58,435 nt of DNA from positions 1 through 58,435 of the forward strand of contig JAIQZR010000154.1 of NCBI GenBank assembly GCA_021777035.1. Reading direction: 5' to 3'. The position numbers and the translations under genes are program-made. The notes below the pieces were generated by a model. The model was given only the letters and a program-made list of their open reading frames with translations. It had not been told where the DNA came from and searched no databases. Position 1 is the first letter of the stretch. Each line of letters begins with the position of its first letter. Source of the stretch: Candidatus Scalindua sp. (GTDB lineage Bacteria; Planctomycetota; Brocadiia; Brocadiales; Scalinduaceae). Of this stretch, positions 8,819-16,107 are shown in pieces.

Positions 8819-9319
8819 TTGGAAAATCTACTTAATAATCTGTCTGAGACATTAGGCAAGATGGTTATTACCTATAAAGACATACTTCAAACAGCACGGG
8901 TGAAGAAGGAGCACATAATTTCCGGAGATATCGACAAACTCGAATCAATTATTTATCAGGAACGAAACCTGGCAGAAAGTATTCTCCTCCTTGAAGAAAA
9001 AAGACGATATATTTTGAACTCAGTAAATCAGTCTCTAGGAAACAGTAGCAATTCTGCAAAGCTTAGCGAACTTATTGAACAGATTAGAGAGCCTTACAAA
9101 AGCAAACTGAGAAAGCAATACGACGTTATTCTGGAAATAATTACGAAAGTTGAAGAGATAAATAGGGTAAATACATCACTTACAAAATATTCACTTGAAT
9201 ATATTAATAACCTTATAAGATCAATATGTTCTGAGTCGCTTAACGATTCTACTTATCAACAATCAGGTAAATTAAATGAACCTGAGCTAAAAAGAATGTT
9301 GCTTGAAATTAATGCCTAG
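8819..9319 (+). CDS. flgN: FlgN-type export chaperone for hook-associated proteins
   Basis: This is a 166-residue helical protein with a FlgN-like layout: an N-terminal amphipathic helix (LLNNLSETLGKMVITYKDIL), a central heptad-rich region with ESIIYQERNLAESILLLEEK, and a coiled C-terminus. FlgN chaperones FlgK and FlgL to the export gate. It lies between flgJ and flgK, the usual location. The start is a TTG with AAAGGA 14 nt upstream; the next in-frame ATG would remove the first conserved helix, so TTG is preferred with moderate certainty. Confidence 0.8.
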   Translation: MENLLNNLSETLGKMVITYKDILQTARVKKEHIISGDIDKLESIIYQERNLAESILLLEEKRRYILNSVNQSLGNSSNSAKLSELIEQIREPYKSKLRKQYDVILEIITKVEEINRVNTSLTKYSLEYINNLIRSICSESLNDSTYQQSGKLNEPELKRMLLEINA

Positions 9320-9417
9320 AGATTGTGCTTTAGATTACCTGTCTCGCAATGCTGAGACTGCAAAGAGAGCAATGGAATAATTTACATTCTTTTAAACAAT
9401 AACCTGAGATAGACAAA

Positions 9418-11598
9418 ATGGCCTCAACAGATTTATCAATTGGATTAAGCGGATTGTTGGTTTCACAGCGTGCCTTGCAAACTGCAGGGCACAATATTAC
9501 CAACGCAAATACCCCCGGGTATAGCAGGCAGGTAGTTAATATAAGTGCAAACACTCCGAATGTTTCACCGTATGGACCTATCGGTGCAGGAGTAACGATA
9601 GATAGCATACAAAGAATTAAAGACGATATACTTGATTCTCAAATAAACAATTTTACATCTTTGCTTGGTAGTGCAGAGGTACAAAACGATACACTTCAAA
9701 ATCTTGAAGCTATCTTTAATGAATTGTCTGAATTCAGCTTAAACAATATGATCGAAAAGTTTTTTGGGAGTATTCAGGAGTTGTCCACAAACCCGGAACT
9801 TCTCAGTCAAAGATATCAAATGTTACAAGATTCCATCAATATGACTACGAATAGTTTTCGTACACTGGATGAACAATTTATGGATCTTAAGGTCAATGTC
9901 AGTCAGATGGTGGAAACAAATGTTGCTGAACTAAACGGCATCACAAGCCAGATTGCGAATTTAAACAAACAGATAAGTACACTTGAGTTTGGTGGTACTA
10001 ATAGTAATGCAAACGACATGTTGGATCAAAGGGGTGCACTCGTAAACAGATTAAGCAGGTTAGGTGATATCAGTGTGATAAAAAACAATCAAAACAATTC
10101 TATTGATCTGATGCTGGGCGGGGCTTTAGTCGTAAACGGAGGTAATTCAGAAACAATTACGACATCAATTACCGGGGAGGGAGTTGTTGAGATACATGGT
10201 CTGTCAACTGCGAATATAAATGGTGGCGAACTGAAAGGCCTGTTGGACTTGCAGAATATAACACTTCCTAAATATATGAATGATTTGGATACACTGGCAG
10301 CCAGCATTATTAAGGAAATAAACAACGTTCACAGTGAAGGTGTAGGTTTAAGTGGAGGATTTACTTCCTTAATCAGTACAAATGCCGTCAACAGTGCAGA
10401 TGACTTGTTGACAAACACAGGACTCTCATTTGCGCCTTCCGTTAAAACATATACGACAGGTACGGTCACAAGCGCAGATAATGGAGACGGAACCACTACA
10501 GTTTCTGGGACAGGCACTTCATTCACTGGCAATGTAAAAGCAAACAACTTTATCAAGCTCAATGATGGAAACTTTTATAAAGTAACATCTGTTGATAGTG
10601 ATACTCAATTGACCGTAAGCGGGGCACTTACTGATGCGACTTCTATATCAACTGACACAACAGACGGTAGTTTATATGTGACGGTTACTGACTCATCTAA
10701 TGAGATTACAAAAACGAGTATAAGTATCGCTTCCGATGAAACGCTCAATACTCTGACAGCAAAAATTGCAAACATTGCAAATATTAATGCAACCGTTACT
10801 AATGATACTTTGGCAATCACCTCCGATAGCGGTTATAAATTTAGTTTTACAAAGGAATTGGATACCAATCCAGGCACTATTGGATCCTCCAAAGCTACTC
10901 TCTCCGGACAGTATTCAGGCAACGACAATGATGTTTTTACGCTAACTGTTCAGGATGCCGGAAGCGGTAGTGTGGGAACAGGTTCAGCACTGGTTCAGGT
11001 AACTGATGCAGCAGGCAATATCTTGGCAAATCTTGATATTGGGTCATCATATACTGTCGGCAGTTACTTGCAAATAGCAGACGGTGTGTCGGTAAGTTTC
11101 GATACGGGCAGTATTTCTGTAGGAAACAAACTGGCTATTGATGCTGTAAACGATCCGGATACCAGTAATGTACTTGCCTCCTTAGGCATGAACACCTTTT
11201 TTTCGGGTAATGATGCTTCATCTATCTCTGTAGCACAATATATCAAAGACGATGTGTCCAGAATAGCTGCAGCTTCCACCAGTTCACCGGGAGATAACAC
11301 AAATGCACTGAGGATGGTCAATTTGCAGAATATTGCATCAACGAATAGAGCGACGTTCAGCGATTTTCTTCATAGCTCCGTAGCTCAACTGGGTATTGAA
11401 ACAGCAGAAAAAGCCAGTGAAAAAGATAGTTTTGAATCACTACTTATCAATCTGGATAATCGTCGTCAAGAAACATCCGGAGTATCTATTGAAGAAGAGA
11501 TGATAAATACCATCAGATTTCAACAGGCATTTCAGGCTTCTGCAAGATATATTTCTGTCATTACTGAGTTGAATAATGTACTCATGCAAATAAAATAA
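9418..11598 (+). CDS. flgK: Flagellar hook-associated protein 1 FlgK (enlarged)
   Basis: FlgK forms the first hook-filament junction. The N-terminus (LSIGLSGLLVSQRALQTAGH, NITNANTPGYSRQVVN, then GPIGAGVTIDSIQRIKDD) and the C-terminus (VSIEEEMINTIRFQQAFQAS, ARYISVITELNNVLMQIK) are diagnostic. At 726 residues it is about 170 longer than the Salmonella protein; the extra part (about residues 345-560) is a Thr/Ser/Asp/Gly-rich beta-type insert that would face outward. It is followed after 15 bp by flgL, the universal order. Confidence 0.95.
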   Translation: MASTDLSIGLSGLLVSQRALQTAGHNITNANTPGYSRQVVNISANTPNVSPYGPIGAGVTIDSIQRIKDDILDSQINNFTSLLGSAEVQNDTLQNLEAIFNELSEFSLNNMIEKFFGSIQELSTNPELLSQRYQMLQDSINMTTNSFRTLDEQFMDLKVNVSQMVETNVAELNGITSQIANLNKQISTLEFGGTNSNANDMLDQRGALVNRLSRLGDISVIKNNQNNSIDLMLGGALVVNGGNSETITTSITGEGVVEIHGLSTANINGGELKGLLDLQNITLPKYMNDLDTLAASIIKEINNVHSEGVGLSGGFTSLISTNAVNSADDLLTNTGLSFAPSVKTYTTGTVTSADNGDGTTTVSGTGTSFTGNVKANNFIKLNDGNFYKVTSVDSDTQLTVSGALTDATSISTDTTDGSLYVTVTDSSNEITKTSISIASDETLNTLTAKIANIANINATVTNDTLAITSDSGYKFSFTKELDTNPGTIGSSKATLSGQYSGNDNDVFTLTVQDAGSGSVGTGSALVQVTDAAGNILANLDIGSSYTVGSYLQIADGVSVSFDTGSISVGNKLAIDAVNDPDTSNVLASLGMNTFFSGNDASSISVAQYIKDDVSRIAAASTSSPGDNTNALRMVNLQNIASTNRATFSDFLHSSVAQLGIETAEKASEKDSFESLLINLDNRRQETSGVSIEEEMINTIRFQQAFQASARYISVITELNNVLMQIK

Positions 11599-11613
11599 AA
11601 AGGACTTTTAAAT

Positions 11614-12516
11614 ATGACTACCAGGGTAAACCTAGCAACATTTGTGAATACTACACTTTCAAATGTACGGCAGAGTACGTCTAACATGAATAAACTTCAG
11701 GAGCAAATCTCTACTGGTAAGAAGGTCAACCGCCCTTCAGATGCCCCTGCCAGTGCAAGAAGGATCTTGAGCTTACGGGCAGAAGAAATGAGACTGGATA
11801 AATATTCCTCTAATATTCAGACGGCTAAAGAGTCATTAGATTATAATGCGTCAATTTTGCAGAACACATCAAATATATTACAAAGGATAACGGAATTAAC
11901 AATGCAGGGTGTCAGTGATTCAACAGATCAGAGTGGGAAGAATATAATCGCATCCGAGATAAACCAGCTTCTGGAATCAGCAATACAGGGGTCTAACACA
12001 TCACGAGCGGGACGTTATGTCTTTGCAGGCACAAAAACGACAACTGTACCATTTGAGACAACACGAAACTCAAATGGGGAAATATCTGCCGTAACATATA
12101 ATGGAAACCGTGAAAAAATAGAATATCAGATTGGCCCGAGCGCGAACATAGTGACCAATCAAACAGGTGACGAAATATATACAGACAGCAGACTCTTTGA
12201 CACAATTATTAAAATACGAGACAATCTTGCAAATGGAACAGTTTCCTTTGCAAGAAATGAATTAGATAATCTAGATAATGCATCCGTAGGGATTGTAAAT
12301 GCTGTTGCTAAAGCAGGAAGTATTTCCAGTACGCTGGAACTCACTGGGAACAGGATTGCGGATACGAGACTTTCACTTAAGGAAGTATTGGCATCAGCAG
12401 AAAGTGCTGATTTAACCGAACTGGTTATGAAACTTAAAGAACAGGAAAATATTTTCCAGGCATCATTGGCTTCCGGCTCATATGTCTTTAATACGTCTAT
12501 CCTGGATTATCTATAG
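11614..12516 (+). CDS. flgL: Flagellar hook-associated protein 3 FlgL
   Basis: FlgL forms the second hook-filament junction. It is a flagellin-family protein of normal length (300 residues): MNKLQEQISTGKKVNRPSDA near the N-terminus, LDYNASILQNTSNILQRITE in the D1 helices, GSNTSRAGRYVFAGTKTTT in the centre, and LKEQENIFQASLASGSYVFN at the C-terminus. AAAAGGAC precedes the ATG. Gene order and sequence both separate it from the flagellin at 38.6 kb. Confidence 0.95.
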   Translation: MTTRVNLATFVNTTLSNVRQSTSNMNKLQEQISTGKKVNRPSDAPASARRILSLRAEEMRLDKYSSNIQTAKESLDYNASILQNTSNILQRITELTMQGVSDSTDQSGKNIIASEINQLLESAIQGSNTSRAGRYVFAGTKTTTVPFETTRNSNGEISAVTYNGNREKIEYQIGPSANIVTNQTGDEIYTDSRLFDTIIKIRDNLANGTVSFARNELDNLDNASVGIVNAVAKAGSISSTLELTGNRIADTRLSLKEVLASAESADLTELVMKLKEQENIFQASLASGSYVFNTSILDYL

Positions 12517-12694
12517 CATAATCAACTCTTTTCAGATAATTGGTGAGCATGAGAAAATAGTTAGTTACCCGGCGTTAATTTTAATCAAGAATAAATGGAA
12601 AAATAGAATCTTAAAATTTTTCATAAAGGAGTAGATTTCAAGAAGAGATGACAATTGCAGTCACTCATACTATCCAAGTCTATTAGGGGAAAAC

Positions 12695-13126
12695 ATGTTA
12701 TTAAAAACACGTCTGTTCGGAGAAATAGAAATTGAAGAGAAAGAAGTAATCAATTTCACGAAGCCTATTCTAGGCTTTGATGATTGCAGGCAATATGTTC
12801 TTGTAGAAAAGGAAGCCGTATTTCCAGTATTCTGGATACAGTCTATCGATAAGCCGGATGTCGCATTTCCGGATGTCTCTCCGTTTTCAGTTAGCGATGA
12901 GTATTCTATTAAAATACGGCCCCGTGATCTTAGTGATATTCAAGCAAGAAATACTGTTGATATCCTTGTTTTGACTATTCTGGTAGTACCTGAGATCACA
13001 ACATCACTCAGGACTAATTTGAGAGCACCGATTATTTATAATCCGGTAGATAAAGTGGCTAAGCAGCTTATTCTTAATGATGACAAGTATCCAATCCAAC
13101 ATTATATATTGGATCAAGTAAGTTAA
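12695..13126 (+). CDS. fliW: Flagellar assembly factor FliW
   Basis: FliW binds flagellin and, when free, binds and inhibits CsrA, coupling flagellin translation to secretion. The 143-residue protein has the family pattern: IEIEEKEVINFTKPILGFDD near the start, FPVFWIQSIDKPDVAFPDVS, then LTILVVPEITTSLRTNLRAP and an INP-like IIYNPVDKVAKQLIL near the end. It is immediately followed by csrA, the standard pairing. AGGGGA lies 5 nt upstream of the ATG. The 178-bp gap before it has no recognisable gene or strong promoter. Confidence 0.95.
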   Translation: MLLKTRLFGEIEIEEKEVINFTKPILGFDDCRQYVLVEKEAVFPVFWIQSIDKPDVAFPDVSPFSVSDEYSIKIRPRDLSDIQARNTVDILVLTILVVPEITTSLRTNLRAPIIYNPVDKVAKQLILNDDKYPIQHYILDQVS

Positions 13127-13159
13127 ATATTAATTTGACAAATAACCAGAAGGGTAATA

Positions 13160-13393
13160 ATGCTCGTACTTACAAGAAAATTAAATGAAAGCATAATAAT
13201 TGGAGATGATGTGCAAATATCCGTTATAGAGATTAACAATAGTAATATCAAATTAGGCATTAATGCTCCAATGGATACGTCCATATACAGAGAAGAAGTA
13301 TTTAAGAAGATTAGAGAAGAAAATGAATTTTCTTCCACCTCTGGCTTAATTGATTTTTCAGATTTTCCTAAAACTATAGTTTCTAAAAATTGA
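13160..13393 (+). CDS. csrA: Carbon storage/translational regulator CsrA
   Basis: CsrA is a small dimeric RNA-binding protein that represses translation by binding GGA motifs in mRNA leaders. The start MLVLTRKLNESIIIGDDVQI, the central IKLGINAPMDTSIYREEVFK and the 77-residue length are typical. Unlike many CsrA proteins the tail ends in a Ser/Asp-rich extension. Pairing with fliW and location in a flagellar locus point to flagellin mRNA as a main target; the flagellin leader at 38.37-38.58 kb contains fitting GGA sites. Confidence 0.96.
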   Translation: MLVLTRKLNESIIIGDDVQISVIEINNSNIKLGINAPMDTSIYREEVFKKIREENEFSSTSGLIDFSDFPKTIVSKN

Positions 13394-13415
13394 GAAAAAG
13401 GATAGAAAATAATTT

Positions 13416-13432
13416 TAGGCATGGTTTTAGCG
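13416..13432 (+). promoter_or_regulatory. Sigma-54 type promoter after csrA, driving the TPR gene
   Basis: TAGGCATGGTTTTAGCG has GG at 13418-13419 and GC at 13430-13431 separated by 10 nt. It shares GGCATG-N2-TTTAGCGC with the promoter at 26350, which precedes another TPR gene of the island. The predicted start near 13443 gives a leader of about 145 nt. The -24 and -12 elements each depart from consensus by one or two bases. Confidence 0.5.
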
Positions 13433-13587
13433 CTTGTTAAAGAAGAAGTTTATGAAGCTTCATGAATTATTCACAAGATGCAAAAAACAGAAGAGAAGCT
13501 ATACCGAATACATACACGTTGCTTTTAAAAGCATAAACAATATTTACTCTAACCGGAATCTAAATTGTATACGATAAAGGAGACTTT

Positions 13588-14184
13588 ATGAACACACCGG
13601 ATGATACTTTAACAAATATTGACTTTTTAGAAGTAGAGTCTGTTGCCTTATTAAATGAAACTGGTACGAGTTTAGCCAAAGCTGGAGAGATGCAAAAGGC
13701 TGAAGAAAACTTCTTAAAAGCAATTGAAATAGATCCTCATTACCCCAAGAGTTACCATAACCTTGGAATACTTCAAGCTGCTCAGCAAAGGACAAAAGAT
13801 GCAGTTAAAAATCTGGAAAAACTAATTGAACTGGAACCGGATAATGCGGAACACCATTGCAATATTGGAATTGTATATTTTCTCGAAGGATCTTATTATG
13901 AGTCTGAAATGTTTTTTTCAAAAGCACTGGAAATAGATAATGATTATCCTGACGCCATGTTTAATTTGGGAAAATTGCTTTTTAACCTGGAAAGAACGGA
14001 TGAAGCATTATCACTGATTGAACGGTTTCATAATACCGACAAATTGAATACAGAAGCGATGGATGTTTTGGGAATGTGTTTCCTGAGAAAGAACGACAGG
14101 GAGAAAGCAAGGTTTTTTTGGGAAAAGGCTTTAGATATTGATCCCGGCCTTTCTCAGGTAAGAAATAGATTACAGGAACTCTAA
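13588..14184 (+). CDS. TPR-repeat protein at the head of the glycosylation island
   Basis: This 198-residue protein is built of about four to five tetratricopeptide repeats (for example AEENFLKAIEIDPHYPKSYH, NLGILQAAQQRTKDAVKNLE, ALEIDNDYPDAMFNLGKLLF), which form helical scaffolds for protein binding. No enzymatic domain or signal peptide is seen. A good AAAGGAG ribosome site precedes the ATG. It is followed after 31 bp by the oxidoreductase/acetyltransferase gene and is probably cotranscribed with it. Its exact partner cannot be read from the sequence. Confidence 0.8.
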   Translation: MNTPDDTLTNIDFLEVESVALLNETGTSLAKAGEMQKAEENFLKAIEIDPHYPKSYHNLGILQAAQQRTKDAVKNLEKLIELEPDNAEHHCNIGIVYFLEGSYYESEMFFSKALEIDNDYPDAMFNLGKLLFNLERTDEALSLIERFHNTDKLNTEAMDVLGMCFLRKNDREKARFFWEKALDIDPGLSQVRNRLQEL

Positions 14185-14215
14185 TGTGTCTGGCCTTCAA
14201 TTTTTGAGGAAAATC

Positions 14216-15919
14216 ATGACTAATATTGCAGTAGTTGGAACAGGGTATTGGGGTAAGAACTTGGTTCGTAATTTTAATGAATTGGGTGTGCTTCATACTA
14301 TTTGTGACAGTAATTCTGATACCCTTCAATCGTTTCAGGAAAAATATCCTGGGATAGAATTCCAATGTTCATTTCAGACTGTACTTCAGGATCCGGCTAT
14401 AGATGCCATTGTTATTGCCACACCGGCAGAGACCCACTTTGAAATGGCCAAAGCGACTTTGCTTGCCAACAAACATGTTTTTGTGGAGAAACCGTTGGCC
14501 CTGTTCGCAAGTGAAGCTGAGGAGCTACAGCAACTGGCCATACGCCAGAACCTGAAATTGATGATTGGACACATCCTGCTCTACCACCCCGCAATAACAA
14601 AATTAAAAGAGATCATAAACTCAGGTGAATTAGGGAAAATTAACTATATCTATTCAAATCGTCTGAACCTTGGCAAGATTCGCAGTGAAGAGAACATATT
14701 GTGGAGCTTTGCCCCACATGACATTTCAGCTATGCTCTACCTGTTAGATGAAATGCCTTATCAGGTTATTGCTCAGGGAGGCAATTATTTAAACCAGGAT
14801 ATTACAGACGTAACGATGACGATGCTTTCATTTAAAAGCGGTGTTCAAGGGCATATATTTGTCAGTTGGCTTCACCCTGACAAAGAGCAGAAATTAATAG
14901 TAGTCGGTGATAAAAAGATGGCAGTGTTTAACGATACTGTTATACATGGCAAATTGCAGATACACGATAAAGGCGTTGATTGGATAAACCGGCAACCTGT
15001 TCCACGAAAAAACGGGATCACTTTTGTGCCAATAGATACTAGTGAACCACTCAAGGCGGAATGTGAACATTTCTTGTGTTGTATAAAAGCAGATAGAACT
15101 CCAAAATCTGACGGTATTAACGGAATAAGAGTTTTAACGGTTCTAAACGCCTGCCAGGATTCTCTTGAACACCATGGTTCTACAGTCAAGCTTAACGGGA
15201 ATAATCAACCGAAACCTTTTTTTTCTCATGAAACAGCAATGGTTGATGCTGAAAGTGTGATCGGCAAAGGTACTAAGATATGGCATTTCAGTCATGTAAT
15301 GCCTGGAGCACAAGTTGGTAGTAATTGTAATATCGGCCAGAATGTCGTTATCTCTCCGGATGTAAAGATTGGTAATAATGTTAAAATACAGAATAACGTC
15401 TCTGTCTATTCAGGAGTTATCATTGAAGATGACGTATTTTGTGGCCCTTCTATGGTATTTACAAATGTCATAAACCCTCGCAGTCATATTTCAAGGAAAG
15501 ATGAGTTCATGATCACGCGTGTAAAAAATGGCGCTACTATAGGGGCCAATTCTACCATCGTTTGTGGTAATACCATAGGTAGCTACGCCTTTATTGGAGC
15601 GGGTGCCGTAGTTACGAAAGATATACCAAATCATGCTCTGGTACTGGGGAACCCGGCAAAAATTTCAGGATGGGTTTGTGAATGCAGCAATCGCCTTGAT
15701 TTTCAAAATGGTAAAGCCACCTGCAACAAATGCAATAATCAATATAGAAAAACTAAGGATGGAATAAGATGCTGCAAATGCAAATGCCACGGAGAAAAAG
15801 ATAATTCCGATTCACATAATGGCAGTTATCATTACGATAACTGCGAAGAAGCTGACATCAATAATCTTAAAGAAGAGTTGAGGTTTCCACGCGTTGTAGA
15901 TGTCTGCTCAGTATCTTAG
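14216..15919 (+). CDS. Fusion of Gfo/Idh/MocA sugar dehydrogenase and hexapeptide-repeat acetyltransferase
   Basis: Residues 1-320 are an NAD(P)-dependent sugar oxidoreductase: Rossmann motif VVGTGYWGKN at the start and the catalytic-region EKPLA motif. From about residue 330 to 500 there is a left-handed beta-helix acyltransferase of the WbpD/WlbB type (IGKGTKIWHFSHVMPGAQVG, IGNNVKIQNNVSVYSGVIIE, AFIGAGAVVTKDIPNHALVL). The C-terminal part has a Cys-rich zinc-ribbon-like segment (CECSNRLDFQNGKATCNKC, CCKCKCH). The separate enzymes (WlbA/WbpB and WlbB/WbpD) act in successive stages of making diacetamido-uronic sugars, so the fusion probably makes an acetamido sugar nucleotide. ATG 14216 follows GAGGA; upstream GTG 14186 lacks a site. 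Confidence 0.88.
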   Translation: MTNIAVVGTGYWGKNLVRNFNELGVLHTICDSNSDTLQSFQEKYPGIEFQCSFQTVLQDPAIDAIVIATPAETHFEMAKATLLANKHVFVEKPLALFASEAEELQQLAIRQNLKLMIGHILLYHPAITKLKEIINSGELGKINYIYSNRLNLGKIRSEENILWSFAPHDISAMLYLLDEMPYQVIAQGGNYLNQDITDVTMTMLSFKSGVQGHIFVSWLHPDKEQKLIVVGDKKMAVFNDTVIHGKLQIHDKGVDWINRQPVPRKNGITFVPIDTSEPLKAECEHFLCCIKADRTPKSDGINGIRVLTVLNACQDSLEHHGSTVKLNGNNQPKPFFSHETAMVDAESVIGKGTKIWHFSHVMPGAQVGSNCNIGQNVVISPDVKIGNNVKIQNNVSVYSGVIIEDDVFCGPSMVFTNVINPRSHISRKDEFMITRVKNGATIGANSTIVCGNTIGSYAFIGAGAVVTKDIPNHALVLGNPAKISGWVCECSNRLDFQNGKATCNKCNNQYRKTKDGIRCCKCKCHGEKDNSDSHNGSYHYDNCEEADINNLKEELRFPRVVDVCSVS

Positions 15920-15926
15920 CCCTAAT

Positions 15927-16091
15927 TTTATGCATAGGAAATTCAATGTTTTGGTAGGAGCCGTCTCCCGACGGCGAGCGTAAGCGTTTAAACGCGATGA
16001 TTCGGTCGCCAACCCGCCCGAACGTACTGTTCGGTACGGGCGGGCTGGAGTTGGCTCCTACCGGCGTATTTATGCCGAACCCTTAACTTGT
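15927..16091. repeat. GC-rich dispersed palindromic repeat, copy 1
   Basis: This approximately 165-bp element stands out as GC-rich in an AT-rich region. It begins TTTATGCATAGGAA and ends with CGTATTTATGCCGAA followed by TTAACTTG, and carries inner inverted arms GGTAGGAGCC/GGCTCCTACC and a CCCGCCCG/CGGGCGGG palindrome around GTACTGTTCGGTAC. A second copy with the same ends lies at 49724-49963. It has no coding capacity and resembles a MITE/REP-type element. Its right end is only about 16 bp from the next gene's start codon. Confidence 0.8.
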
Positions 16092-16107
16092 ATTTTTGTA
16101 CTCTACT

